From NCBI RefSeq assembly GCF_017565405.1, contig NZ_JAGEKR010000010.1, positions 186,001 through 250,000 on the forward strand: a stretch of DNA of 64,000 nucleotides, in the 5' to 3' direction. Numbering within the stretch: position 1 is the stretch's first letter; each line of letters begins with the position of its first letter. This DNA comes from Allobranchiibius sp. CTAmp26. Its GTDB lineage: Bacteria; Actinomycetota; Actinomycetes; Actinomycetales; Dermatophilaceae. The position numbers and the translations under genes were made by a program. Of the stretch, positions 41,002-49,528 are shown piece after piece. The notes under the pieces are model-generated. The model searched no databases. It was given only the letters and a program-made list of their open reading frames with translations, and had not been told where the DNA came from.

Positions 41002-42228
41002 GTGACGGAGACCCCGGTCGAGGACCCCCATTCAACCCCCCGTGCGCCTCTGCGGTTCGAGCCGGACGTGGTGGCCTCGCTCCAGGCGCGGCTGCCCGAG
41101 TTCGCCGAGAACTGCGTCGATCAGATCTTCGCCCAGGTGCCGGAATACGCGCGGACCTCCAGCGGAGAGCTGCGCGGCACCATCGAACTGGCGGTGGAGG
41201 CGGCGCTGGGCGGGTTCCTGCGGATGGCCACCGGTTCGCGCCGCGGTGACACCACGCCGCACGCGGTGGCGCTCGACGGCGCGTACAAGCTCGGAGCCGG
41301 CGAGGCCCATAGCGGCCGCCCGATGGATGCGCTGCTCTCGGCGTACCGGATCGGCGCGCGCGTCGCCTGGCGCGAGATGTCGGCCGCGGCGGTCGCGGCC
41401 GGGCTGGACGCCGCCATGACCGCGGAGTTCGCCGAGGTGGTCTTCGCCTACATCGACGAACTCACCGCCTCCAGCGTCGAAGGGCACGCCAGTGCCCTGG
41501 TGCAGCAGGACCGGATGGACGAGCGACGCCGCGAACGGTTGGGTTCGGCGCTGATCGCCGGTCGCGCTGAGGAGGTGGTCCGCGAGCTGGCCTCGCGCGC
41601 GGGGTGGACACCGCCCCGCCGGCTGAGCGCCGTGGTCCTGCCGTCGATCCGACTCGGCGCGGTGCTCTCGGCGCTCGGCTCGCACACGCTGCGCGCCGGC
41701 GAGGAACCCGGCGAGGCCGGAGGCTCCGAGCGCACCGTGCTGCTCGTGTCCGACCGGCGCGGAGCGCTGCGGGTGCTCGCCGACCGTGAGGCGTACGTCG
41801 GTCCGGCACGTCCATGGCTGGCAGCGGCCGCGTCGTACGAACGGGCCGTGCGCGCCATCGAGGTGGGCCTGGGCCGCGGGAGCGGCACGGTCGTCGACAC
41901 CGAGCGGCACCTGGCGGACCTGGTGCTCGCCTCGGCACCCAGCGAACTGGCCGACCTGCGTGCGCAGGTGCTGGCGCCGCTGGGCGCACCGGGCGACGCG
42001 GCGTACGAGCGGCACGTGGAGACGCTGCGCTCGTGGCTGCTGCACCAGGGCCGCCGCGACGACGTGGCGCGCGACCTGCATGTGCACGCGCAGACGGTGC
42101 GCTACCGGATGGGGCAGGTGCGCGAGCTCCTCGGCGACAGCCTGGCCGACCCGGACACCGTGATGCAGTTGCTCCTCGCCCTCTACCCCGCCGTGGCTCC
42201 TCCCGTCCCGCTCGCGTCGGGGGGGTAG
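41002..42228 (+). CDS. PucR-family transcriptional regulator
   Basis: PucR-type regulator, 408 aa. It has an N-terminal helical sensor (about 15-180; SLQARLPEFAENCVDQIFAQ, LDGAYKLGAGEAHSGRPMDA, SAYRIGARVAWREMSAAAVA), a central degenerate GGDEF-like region and the C-terminal PucR helix-turn-helix (ETLRSWLLHQGRRDDVARDL, HVHAQTVRYRMGQVRELLGD). GTG start at 41002 with an acceptable ribosome binding site (ACGAGG). It is divergent from the ferredoxin reductase-desaturase operon. In Streptomyces a PucR-type protein (FasR) activates fatty acid synthesis genes, so lipid control is plausible here. Confidence 0.9.
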   Translation: MTETPVEDPHSTPRAPLRFEPDVVASLQARLPEFAENCVDQIFAQVPEYARTSSGELRGTIELAVEAALGGFLRMATGSRRGDTTPHAVALDGAYKLGAGEAHSGRPMDALLSAYRIGARVAWREMSAAAVAAGLDAAMTAEFAEVVFAYIDELTASSVEGHASALVQQDRMDERRRERLGSALIAGRAEEVVRELASRAGWTPPRRLSAVVLPSIRLGAVLSALGSHTLRAGEEPGEAGGSERTVLLVSDRRGALRVLADREAYVGPARPWLAAAASYERAVRAIEVGLGRGSGTVVDTERHLADLVLASAPSELADLRAQVLAPLGAPGDAAYERHVETLRSWLLHQGRRDDVARDLHVHAQTVRYRMGQVRELLGDSLADPDTVMQLLLALYPAVAPPVPLASGG

Positions 42229-42319
42229 CGAAATCACCGAGGGGTAGGCATATAACGCCACCCCTCGACGGTTGCTCCACCCCCCGATCCCGAAGCCGGC
42301 CACGCCGTACGGTGCAGGT

Positions 42320-43303
42320 ATGACGACCACCACCGAGGACACCGTGAGCGCGGAGGCCGGCGGTGGAGGCGGTGACAGCCTGATGACCGTGCTCGTCGCG
42401 TTCGCGGCGAACATCCTGATCGCGATCGCCAAGACCGTGGCCGCGTTCCTCACCGGGTCCGCCTCGATGGTCGCCGAAGCCGCGCACTCCTGGGCCGACT
42501 CCGGCAACGAGGTCTTCCTGCTGATCGCCGAGAAGAGGGGCGGCAAGAAGGCGGACGAGGCCCACCCGCTCGGCTACGGCAAGGAGGTCTACGTCTGGTC
42601 GATGTTCGCGGCCGTCGGGCTCCTCACGGCCGGGGCCGTCGTCAGCATCTGGCACGGGTTCCAGCAGCTGGGCTCCCACGAGGAGGCCGGCAGCTACCTG
42701 ATCAACTACATCGTGCTGGCCATCGCCTTCGCGCTGGAGGGCACCTCGTTCCTGCAGGCTCTGCGGCAGACGCGAGGAGTGGCGCGCAAGGTGGGATTGC
42801 ACCCCCTGCGCTACGTCACCCGCACCTCCGACCCCACGCTGCGGGCCGTCTTCTTCGAGGACGCTGCCGCCCAACTCGGGCTGCTCATCGCGGCCGCCGG
42901 TGTCGGCCTGCATCAGCTGACCGGCGACGCGAGGTACGACGCCATCGGCTCGATCCTGGTCGGCGTCATGCTCGCCGTCGTCGCGGTCTTCCTGGTCAAC
43001 CGCAACCGGGAGTTCCTGGTCGGCGAGGCGATCGGTGGAGCCATCCGCGATCGCGCGCTGCAGGCACTCATCGACAACCCCGCCATCGAGCGCGTCACCT
43101 ACCTGCACCTGGAGTTCGTGGGCCCCCAGAAGCTCTTCGTGGTGGCCTCGGTCGACCTGGTCGGCGACGAGCGGGAGTCCGTGCTCGCCGTACGCCTGCA
43201 GGAGGTCGAGGATCAGGTACGCCGGCACGAGATGATCGAGCACGCGGTGCTGTCGCTCTCGCTGCCCGAGGAACCGTCGCTGCACCCGGGGAGCACGAAC
43301 TGA
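42320..43303 (+). CDS. Cation diffusion facilitator transporter
   Basis: CDF-type divalent metal/H+ antiporter, 327 aa, about six membrane segments. Segment 2 contains the metal site SMVAEAAHSWADSGNEVFLL (H-x3-D), and the loop after it RGGKKADEAHPLGYGKEVYV. Segment 5 has FFEDAAAQLGLLIAAAGVGL with an E-D pair in place of the common H-x3-D. The cytoplasmic C-terminal domain (ERVTYLHLEFVGPQKLFVVA) resembles the ZNT9-like group. Likely exports Zn2+, Mn2+ or Fe2+. The start ATG at 42320 was chosen from the first conserved residues. Confidence 0.9.
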   Translation: MTTTTEDTVSAEAGGGGGDSLMTVLVAFAANILIAIAKTVAAFLTGSASMVAEAAHSWADSGNEVFLLIAEKRGGKKADEAHPLGYGKEVYVWSMFAAVGLLTAGAVVSIWHGFQQLGSHEEAGSYLINYIVLAIAFALEGTSFLQALRQTRGVARKVGLHPLRYVTRTSDPTLRAVFFEDAAAQLGLLIAAAGVGLHQLTGDARYDAIGSILVGVMLAVVAVFLVNRNREFLVGEAIGGAIRDRALQALIDNPAIERVTYLHLEFVGPQKLFVVASVDLVGDERESVLAVRLQEVEDQVRRHEMIEHAVLSLSLPEEPSLHPGSTN

Positions 43304-43402
43304 CAGGTTCAGCACAGCTGGTCACAGTGCGCACTCCAAGTGGACGACGCACCGTGTGCAGGTAAGCGGGCCTAGCCCGACACAGTCTGAAAGGCATGTC
43401 AG

Positions 43403-44149
43403 ATGCTCCGCAAGACGAAGATCATCGGGGGTTCGACCCTCGCGGCGGCAGCGGTCGTCGGGGTGGCGGTCCCGGCGTACGCCACCTCCACCTCCGCACC
43501 CTCGGCGCCGACACCGCCGGCAGCGGCCAAGGCCCCTGCGCACCACGCACGCCACGGGATCGGACTGCTCGGCCTGACCCCGGCGGTCATCGCCAAGGAC
43601 GCCGGCACCGACACCGCCGGCCTGGCTGCCGGGCGCAAGGCCGGCAAGACGCTGGCCCAGATCGCCGCGAGCCACGGTGTGTCCCGCGCGACGCTGCTGA
43701 GCCGCTTGGACGCCACCGCCGATGCGCGGATGGCGAAGCTGATCAACACCAAGCTCCCGGAAGGAGTCCGCGGGCCGGGGGCTGGCAGGCACGCGCTGCC
43801 CAAGGCCGGCACCGCCAAGCCGCTGGCACATCCGGGCAAGATGGGGCCGCGCGGCGAGCACGGCCCGCGGGGCTGGGCGCACCGTCACGGCATCGGCGCG
43901 GACTACAAGAGCCTGGCCGGCGTCCTGAAGCTGACCCCGGCGCAGCTCGGCGCCGATCTGCGCAAGGGTCAGACGCTGCAGCAGATCGCCACCGCGCAGA
44001 AGGTCAGCACCGTGACCCTGCTGACGGCGTTGGACAAGGACGTCAACGCGCAGATCGCCAAGGCGGTCGACCGGGTGCCGGGCGCCAAGCCGCCTGCCGC
44101 GAAGGCCCCCGCGACCAAGGCTCCGGCACCGACCACTCAGGGCTCCTGA
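43403..44149 (+). CDS. Secreted protein with duplicated helical repeats, hypothetical
   Basis: Exported protein of 248 aa. The signal peptide MLRKTKIIGGSTLAAAAVVG is followed by a likely AYA-T cleavage site. Two homologous helical repeats follow: AGRKAGKTLAQIAASHGVSR with ATLLSRLDATADARMAKLIN (about 77-117), and LRKGQTLQQIATAQKVSTVT with LLTALDKDVNAQIAKAVD (about 190-230). The G(K/Q)TL(A/Q)QIA core resembles LysM-like or HTH-like packing. A Gly/His/Pro-rich linker joins them. The C-terminus is Lys/Ala/Pro-rich. It probably sits in the cell wall. Function unknown. Confidence 0.75.
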   Translation: MLRKTKIIGGSTLAAAAVVGVAVPAYATSTSAPSAPTPPAAAKAPAHHARHGIGLLGLTPAVIAKDAGTDTAGLAAGRKAGKTLAQIAASHGVSRATLLSRLDATADARMAKLINTKLPEGVRGPGAGRHALPKAGTAKPLAHPGKMGPRGEHGPRGWAHRHGIGADYKSLAGVLKLTPAQLGADLRKGQTLQQIATAQKVSTVTLLTALDKDVNAQIAKAVDRVPGAKPPAAKAPATKAPAPTTQGS

Positions 44150-44181
44150 GCGCGGCGCCTCACCCCGGGTGACGCACTGAG

Positions 44182-44217
44182 GGACGAGTGACGCAGTAAG
44201 ACCTGCGTCACTCGTCC
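44182..44217. terminator. Bidirectional terminator hairpin
   Basis: GGACGAGTGACGCAG (44182-44196) pairs perfectly with CTGCGTCACTCGTCC (44203-44217) around a 6-nt loop, between the convergent secreted-protein and aroQ genes. The right arm overlaps the aroQ stop codon and last residues. Confidence 0.65.
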
Positions 44218-44663
44218 TTCGCTGCGTCCCCGTGCACCAGCCGGGCGAGCCGCTGGATCGCGAACTCGTAGCCCTGCGTGCCGCACCCGACGATCACCCC
44301 GGCAGCGATGTCGCTGAGGTACGACGTGTGCCGGAAGCTCTCGCGCGCGTGCACGTTGGAGATGTGCACCTCGACGAACGGCACGTCGAGCACCTGCAGG
44401 GCGTCGCGGATGGCGACCGAGGTGTGGGTGTACGCCGCGGCGTTGATCACCAGCCCGTCCACCGCGCCGACCAGGTCGTGCAGGTGGTCGACCAGCGCGC
44501 CCTCGCCGTTGCTCTGGAAGAACCGCGTGTCCAGACCCACCGCGGACCCCGCGTCGCGGCACCGCAGCTCCACGTCGGCCAGCGTCTCGGTGCCGTAGAT
44601 GCCCGGCTCACGGGTGCCGAGGCGGTCCAGGTTCGGGCCGTTCACGACCGCGATCACAGGCAT
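44208..44663 (-). CDS. aroQ: Type II 3-dehydroquinate dehydratase
   Basis: Type II 3-dehydroquinase, 151 aa, dehydrates 3-dehydroquinate to 3-dehydroshikimate in aromatic amino acid synthesis. Landmarks: [20 protein letters not shown] (Asn and Arg of the mobile lid), [38 protein letters not shown] and [20 protein letters not shown] with the catalytic His. The gene is isolated: no other shikimate gene is nearby. Type II enzymes are dodecamers of this size. Confidence 0.95.
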   Translation of the reverse strand: MPVIAVVNGPNLDRLGTREPGIYGTETLADVELRCRDAGSAVGLDTRFFQSNGEGALVDHLHDLVGAVDGLVINAAAYTHTSVAIRDALQVLDVPFVEVHISNVHARESFRHTSYLSDIAAGVIVGCGTQGYEFAIQRLARLVHGDAAKDE

Positions 44664-44817
44664 CGTCGGTGCTCCTTGTCGGGCGGGGCGGTCGGCGGCG
44701 AGGTCGCCGACGGGAGGGGTCGGGTCTCGCGAAAACGTACACCGGTGACCCAGGCCGGCGGCGCGCGATCACACCCTCACCGAATTCGCAGGGCCGATCG
44801 GCGATGCTGGTGCCCAT

Positions 44818-45756
44818 GTGTCCGCGCTCGGGTCCTCGCGACAGGTCGACCGGATGACCGGCAACGTCCTGGTCGTCGTGGTCTCCCTGGCGGCCGCGTT
44901 CGCGTTCGCGGTCTCGGCGGTGCTCAAGCACAGTACGGCGACGCGAGTGCCGCAGCTCGCGGGATTCACCGTGCGGCAGCTGTGGCGGTTCGGGGTGTCG
45001 ACGGTCCTGCACCCGCTGTGGCTGCTCAGTCTCGTCGCCGATCTGATGGGCGTCGTGCTGCAGGTGGTGGCGTTGCACATCGGTGCCATCTCGGTCGTGC
45101 AGCCGGTGCTCTCCCTCGGCCTGCTCTTCGCCCTGCTCTTGCGGCATGTCGAGGCGCGGACGATCCCCGGAGCCGAGATCCGCTGGGCGGTCCTGCTCGT
45201 CTCGACCCTCATCGGCTTCCTCTTCGTCTCCGGGATCAGCTCTGTCAATGCCAAGTTCGAGAGGGTCGACCAGATCCCGGCGTCGATCGCCGCGGCCATC
45301 GGCATCGTGATCATCACGGTGTGCGTCGTCCTCGCGCGGCGGGCGCACACGATGCAGTGGCGCACCACCTCGCTCGGCATCGCGGTCGCGATCCTCTACG
45401 CGATCAACGCCGCCCTACTGAAGACCTGCACCCAGAAGTTCACGCACGGCATTCCCACGCTGCTGACCAGTTGGGCGCCGTACGCCGTCGTCGTCGTCGG
45501 TGTGTCGGGAATCCTGCTCTGCCAGCTGGCATATCAGGCGGGTCCGCTCGTCGCGAGTCAGCCGACCATCGCCGTGGTCGACCCGCTCGCCAGCGTGGTG
45601 ATCGGCATCGTCGTCTACGACGAGACGCTGCGGCACGGATGGTGGGTGTTCCCGGCGATGGTGGTGCTACTCGCGCTGATGTCGGTCGCGATCGCGCGGT
45701 TGGCAGCCGTCGAGCCGGCCCCGGCCCTCACGCCGGGCGCCCTCGGGCACGACTGA
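44818..45756 (+). CDS. DMT-superfamily-like multi-pass membrane protein
   Basis: Integral membrane protein, 312 aa (300 if started at ATG 44854), nine to ten hydrophobic segments: VLVVVVSLAAAFAFAVSAVL, AISVVQPVLSLGLLFALLLR, AIGIVIITVCVVLARRAHTM and VVVVGVSGILLCQLAYQAGP. Pattern fits the drug/metabolite (EamA-like, NIPA-like) transporters; AISVVQPVLSLGLL and ASQPTIAVVDPLASVVIGIV are the two internal-repeat signatures. The GTG at 44818 is possible but the ATG at 44854 lies nearer the first helix. The substrate is unknown. Confidence 0.82.
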   Translation: MSALGSSRQVDRMTGNVLVVVVSLAAAFAFAVSAVLKHSTATRVPQLAGFTVRQLWRFGVSTVLHPLWLLSLVADLMGVVLQVVALHIGAISVVQPVLSLGLLFALLLRHVEARTIPGAEIRWAVLLVSTLIGFLFVSGISSVNAKFERVDQIPASIAAAIGIVIITVCVVLARRAHTMQWRTTSLGIAVAILYAINAALLKTCTQKFTHGIPTLLTSWAPYAVVVVGVSGILLCQLAYQAGPLVASQPTIAVVDPLASVVIGIVVYDETLRHGWWVFPAMVVLLALMSVAIARLAAVEPAPALTPGALGHD

Positions 45757-45796
45757 ACCCGCGTCCTCCGTCACCGGCGCGCACTAGCGTGGCTCG

Positions 45797-46189
45797 ATGG
45801 CACACCCGACCATGTACGACGATGCCGATCCGCTCCTGCACCGGCTGCGTGAGCTGGCACTCGCCTTCCCGGAGGCCCAGGAGAAGGTCGCGCACGGTCG
45901 CCCGACGTTCTTCACGACCAAGGTCTTCGCCTACTACGGCGGGTCGATCAAGGGCGACCACGGGTCGGATCTGCTCGGCCGCGCCCTGCTCTTCCTCCCG
46001 GAGGACGACGAACGCGCCGCGCTGCTGGGCGACGAGCGGGTCCACGTGCCCGCCTACCTGGGGCCGTCCGGGTGGCTGGCCCTCGACCTCACCGCCCGCG
46101 AGCCGGACTGGGACGAGGTGCGCGAACTGCTCGACGCGTCGTACCGGCGGACCGCGCCGCGCAGTCTTGTCACGCGCCTGGACGGGTGA
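45797..46189 (+). CDS. MmcQ/YjbR-family protein
   Basis: MmcQ/YjbR (DUF419) protein, 130 aa. The fold landmarks are LAFPEAQEKVAHGRPTFFTT, FLPEDDERAALLGDERVHVP and GPSGWLALDLTAREPDWDEV, ending in a helix with SYRRTAPRSLVTRLDG. Members are compact DNA-binding-like or ligand-binding proteins of unclear role. Start ATG at 45797, 40 bp after the membrane-protein gene, possibly co-transcribed. Confidence 0.88.
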   Translation: MAHPTMYDDADPLLHRLRELALAFPEAQEKVAHGRPTFFTTKVFAYYGGSIKGDHGSDLLGRALLFLPEDDERAALLGDERVHVPAYLGPSGWLALDLTAREPDWDEVRELLDASYRRTAPRSLVTRLDG

Positions 46190-46220
46190 CCGGGAGCGGG
46201 CGGCGAGCTACGGTGGCAGG

Positions 46221-46979
46221 GTGACGACAGTGACTGACATGTCTGAGCTACGCGCGAGGCTGGGTCCGTTCGGCGCGGGTATCGGGATCTCGGTATCAGG
46301 GCCCCCCACGGGTGAGCAGGTCGAGGGCGTGCGACATCTCGAAGCGTCCGGTTACCGCGCGATCTGGACGAACGAGGTGGTCGGGGCCGACGCGCTGGTG
46401 CGGTCGGCGCTGTGGCTGACCGCAACAGAGGACATCGTCGTCGGCACCTGCATCGCGAACGTCTGGGCGCGACCGGCGCAGACCGCGCACGCTGCCGTCA
46501 CGCAGCTCGCCCAGGCGTTTCCGGGTCGGTTCGTGCTCGGCGTGGGCGTCGGGTGGCCGCAACAGGCCGCGAGCGTGGGGCGTGACTACGGCAGTCCGCT
46601 GACGACGGCCCGGGAGTACCTGCAGCAGCTCACCGACCGCGAGTACCCGGTCCTGCTGGCCGCGAACGGTCCGCGAATGACCGCGGTGGCCGGCGAGATG
46701 GCAGACGGTTCCCTCCCCGCCGGCCGCCCGCCGGAGTTCACGGCCAGGGTGCGCGAGCAGATCGGCGCCGATCGCCTGCTCGTCGTCTACCTGCCGATCG
46801 GAGAGTCAGGTCCTGATGAACTCGCGGACGCGATCTCCGTGCATCGCGCGATGGGCGCCGACCACGTGGTGGTCGGGACGCCGTACGACGCCGACTTCGG
46901 CACGGCGGTGCGCCGGCTCGCCGAGGTGGCACCCGCCCTCGGCCGAGCTGACACCCACGACTCCGGAACGCGGACATGA
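46221..46979 (+). CDS. F420-dependent LLM-class oxidoreductase (TIGR03620-like)
   Basis: Bacterial luciferase-like monooxygenase (F420-type), about 252 aa, a TIM-barrel protein. Landmarks: GFRAIW-like GYRAIWTNEVVGADALVRSA, IVVGTCIANVWARPAQTAHA, GRFVLGVGVGWPQQAASVG and PVLLAANGPRMTAVAGEMAD. These match the TIGR03620 subgroup of actinobacterial F420 oxidoreductases. Start uncertain among GTG 46221, GTG 46230 and ATG 46239. Its stop overlaps the DUF1810 start by 4 nt. F420 use is inferred from family, not from a visible residue alone. Confidence 0.87.
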   Translation: MTTVTDMSELRARLGPFGAGIGISVSGPPTGEQVEGVRHLEASGYRAIWTNEVVGADALVRSALWLTATEDIVVGTCIANVWARPAQTAHAAVTQLAQAFPGRFVLGVGVGWPQQAASVGRDYGSPLTTAREYLQQLTDREYPVLLAANGPRMTAVAGEMADGSLPAGRPPEFTARVREQIGADRLLVVYLPIGESGPDELADAISVHRAMGADHVVVGTPYDADFGTAVRRLAEVAPALGRADTHDSGTRT

Positions 46980-47410
46980 ACGTCGACAGCCTCGGGCTGG
47001 AGCGCTTCGTGACGGCCCAGGACGGCGGCGGCACGTACGAGACCGCCCTGCACGAGTTGCGCGCGGGCGAGAAACGCAGTCACTGGATGTGGTTCGTCTT
47101 CCCGCAGATCGCCGGCCTGGGCATGAGCCCCACAGCGCAGCGGTACGCCGTGTCGGGCCTGCCCGAGGCTCGCGCGTACCTGGACCACCCGGTGCTCGCT
47201 CCGCGGCTGCGGGAGTGCTGCGAGGCTCTGCTGAGCGTGCAGGACCGGTCGGCCGCCGACATCCTGGGCGGCATCGACGGGGTGAAGCTGAGGTCGTCGA
47301 TGACGCTCTTCCTGCGGGCCGATCCCGAGGAGCCGCTCTTCTCCCAGGTGCTGGACCGCTACTACGGCGGATCGCCCGACCCGCGCACGGACGAACTGCT
47401 CGCCGACTGA
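46976..47410 (+). CDS. DUF1810-family protein
   Basis: DUF1810 protein, 144 aa. Family landmarks are LERFVTAQDGGGTYETALHE, KRSHWMWFVFPQIAGLGMSP and LDHPVLAPRLRECCEALLSV, with a late MTLFLRADPEEPLFSQVLDR. It is an all-helical calpastatin-like fold with unknown function; distant relationship to ADP-ribose-related toxin/antitoxin families has been suggested for such proteins but is not shown here. ATGA overlap with the F420 oxidoreductase gene indicates co-translation. Confidence 0.9.
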   Translation: MNVDSLGLERFVTAQDGGGTYETALHELRAGEKRSHWMWFVFPQIAGLGMSPTAQRYAVSGLPEARAYLDHPVLAPRLRECCEALLSVQDRSAADILGGIDGVKLRSSMTLFLRADPEEPLFSQVLDRYYGGSPDPRTDELLAD

Positions 47411-47415
47411 ATTTC

Positions 47416-47457
47416 GGACATGCACGACGGGGCGCATCTGCCCCGCTGCGCATGTCC
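47416..47457. terminator. Two-part hairpin between convergent genes
   Basis: GGACATGC (47416-47423) pairs with GCATGTCC (47450-47457), and inside it GGGGC (47429-47433) pairs with GCCCC (47440-47444). It fills the gap between the convergent DUF1810 and acyl-CoA dehydrogenase genes. Confidence 0.55.
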
Positions 47458-47471
47458 ACAACGGATGGCGG

Positions 47472-48626
47472 TCACAGCGTGCGCGCGATGAGCTCCTTCA
47501 TGATCTCGTTGGTGCCGCCGTAGATCTTCTGCACACGCGCCGCGGCGTACGCGCGGGCGATCGGGTACTCCAGCGTGTAGCCGTACCCGCCGAACACCTG
47601 CACGCAGCGGTCGATGACCTCGCACTGCTTCTGCGTCGAGTACCACTTCGCCATCGACGCCGTTGCTGCGTCGAGCCGGCCGTCCAGGTGCTGCTGGATG
47701 CAGTGGTCGACGAGGGTCCGCACCGCGCGGGCCTCGGTGGCGCACTCGGCGAGCACGAACCGGGTGTTCTGGAACTTCATCAGGTCGCGGCCGAAGGCCT
47801 GCCGCTCCTTGGCGTAGGCGACCGTCTGCTCGACCGCCACCTCCATCCCCTTGGCGGCGGCGACCGCGATGATGAGGCGCTCCTGCGGCAGCTGCTCCAT
47901 CAGCTGCGCGAACGCCTCGCCCTCCTTGCCGCCGAGCAGGTTCTCCTGCGGGACGCGCATGTCTGCGAAGAACAGCTCCCGGGTGTCCTGGCCGGGCATG
48001 CCGACCTTCGCCAGCACGCGGCCCCGCTCGAAACCCTCGAGGCCCGCGGTCTCGACCACCAGCAGCGACAGGCCCCCACCCCCATCGCCCCCCGTGCGCA
48101 CCACGACGATCACGAGGTCGGCGTGACTGCCGTTGGTGATGAACGTCTTGGAGCCGTTCACGACGTAATGCTCGCCCTCGAGCCGGGCCGAGGTGCGCAG
48201 CGCCTGCAGATCCGACCCGGCACCCGGCTCGGTCATCGCGATCGCGCCGACGTACTCCCCGGACGCGAGCCGCGGCAGCCAGCGCCGTTTCTGTTCCTCC
48301 GTGCCGTAATTGGCGATGTACGGCGCCACGATGGTGCTGTGCACGCTGTAGCCGAACGCGTCGTCCCCGGCCACGGACTGCTCCTCCATCACGACGGCCT
48401 CGTACGCGAACGTGCCCCCTCCGCCGCCGTACTCCTCCGGCAGACCGATGCACAGCAGCCCTGCCGCGCCGGCGGCGTTCCAGTAGCTCCGATCCACCTG
48501 GTGCTGCTCGGCCCAGCGCTCCTGATGCGGGACGGATTCCTTCGCGAAGAAGGTCCGCGCCAGGGTGCGGACGTCATCCAGCTCCTGCGTCATCCAGGGC
48601 GAGCGGTAGGTGCTGGTCAGCTGCAT
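47472..48626 (-). CDS. Acyl-CoA dehydrogenase
   Basis: FAD-dependent acyl-CoA dehydrogenase, 384 aa, introduces a trans-2,3 double bond into acyl-CoA. Landmarks: GLPEEYGGGGGTFAYEAVVM, AMTEPGAGSDLQALRTSARL (FAD/substrate signature), KTFITNGSHADLVIVVVRTG and CVQVFGGYGYTLEYPIARAY. The catalytic-base region is ARVQKIYGGTNEIMKELIAR, where the position next to GGTNE suits the general base of short/branched-chain members. The start ATG at 48626 has GGAGG and overlaps the CoA transferase stop by 10 bp. It is last in the thiolase-FadJ-CoA transferase-ACAD operon. Confidence 0.93.
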   Translation of the reverse strand: MQLTSTYRSPWMTQELDDVRTLARTFFAKESVPHQERWAEQHQVDRSYWNAAGAAGLLCIGLPEEYGGGGGTFAYEAVVMEEQSVAGDDAFGYSVHSTIVAPYIANYGTEEQKRRWLPRLASGEYVGAIAMTEPGAGSDLQALRTSARLEGEHYVVNGSKTFITNGSHADLVIVVVRTGGDGGGGLSLLVVETAGLEGFERGRVLAKVGMPGQDTRELFFADMRVPQENLLGGKEGEAFAQLMEQLPQERLIIAVAAAKGMEVAVEQTVAYAKERQAFGRDLMKFQNTRFVLAECATEARAVRTLVDHCIQQHLDGRLDAATASMAKWYSTQKQCEVIDRCVQVFGGYGYTLEYPIARAYAAARVQKIYGGTNEIMKELIARTL

Positions 48627-49528
48627 GGCGTGCCTCCGTCGTCTCCGCTGCGGTCCGTGGAACGGGTCGGGTCGCCGGGCTCGCGGATCGCCGCGATGGG
48701 CAGGCCACGCTCCGCGCCCCACGCCTCCCACTCTGCCGCGGTTCGCGCGGCGAACGCCGCCTCCAGGTCGCCGCGGCTGCCCCCGATGCCGAGCGCCATC
48801 ACCAGTGCGTCCCAGAAGTGCGACTCGAGCGCGGCGACGGCGACGTACCCGCGCCGCGTCGGATAGATGCCGTACCCGGGCAGGGCGCCGCCGAGCAGGC
48901 CACCGGGCGCGGTCAGGCCGTGCCCCGCGGGCTCGGCCATCGCTTCCGCCACCTCGCTCAACGCGACCTCGCGGCGACCGCCCCGTCCGGTGCGGGCGGC
49001 CTGGAGCAGGAGCGCGAGCCCGTCGGCGACCGCGCGCTCGGCACCGGCGAGGTCGGCGACCAGCACGGTCGGCAGCTGCGGTGGGCGCAGGACGCCGGCG
49101 CCTGCCTGGTAGGTCAGGTCGTGCCCGGGAAGGTCACCGCCCGCCCCCGGGTGTCCGACGATCGCGACCTGGGACAGCCGGGGCAGCCTGGCGTGCAGGG
49201 ACTCCCAGTCCAGACCCAACCGCTCCAGGGCGCGGGGGCGCGAGGAGGTGAGCAGCAGATCGGTGTCCTCGAGCAGCTCCCACAGCGAGACCCGGCCCGC
49301 GTCGGCCTTGAGGTCGAGCTGCACGACCTCCTGCCCGGCGAGCAACCCGCGGTAGTACGGCTCGCACGCCAGGGCGAGCGGGTCGCCGGCCGGCGGCTCG
49401 ACCTTGGTGACCCGTGCGCCGAGACCGGCCAGCCGGGACGCCGCCACAGGTCCCGGCAGGTTCACCGCCAGCGTGAGGACGCGCAGACCCTCCAGCGGGG
49501 CCGCATTCTCCGAAGCCGACACCGGCAT
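48617..49528 (-). CDS. Class III CoA transferase (CaiB/BaiF family)
   Basis: CaiB/BaiF family CoA transferase or alpha-methylacyl-CoA racemase-like protein, 303 aa, shorter than the roughly 360-400 aa of most members. The N-terminal Rossmann-like part has LEGLRVLTLAVNLPGPVAAS and LGARVTKVEPPAGDPL. The catalytic Asp region is VVQLDLKADAGRV; the following LLTSSRPRALERLGLDWESL and HPGAGGDLPGHDLTYQAGAG are family hallmarks. In context it could load CoA on an acid or epimerise a 2-methylacyl-CoA before beta-oxidation. Its ATG abuts the fadJ-type stop codon. Confidence 0.85.
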   Translation of the reverse strand: MPVSASENAAPLEGLRVLTLAVNLPGPVAASRLAGLGARVTKVEPPAGDPLALACEPYYRGLLAGQEVVQLDLKADAGRVSLWELLEDTDLLLTSSRPRALERLGLDWESLHARLPRLSQVAIVGHPGAGGDLPGHDLTYQAGAGVLRPPQLPTVLVADLAGAERAVADGLALLLQAARTGRGGRREVALSEVAEAMAEPAGHGLTAPGGLLGGALPGYGIYPTRRGYVAVAALESHFWDALVMALGIGGSRGDLEAAFAARTAAEWEAWGAERGLPIAAIREPGDPTRSTDRSGDDGGTPCS

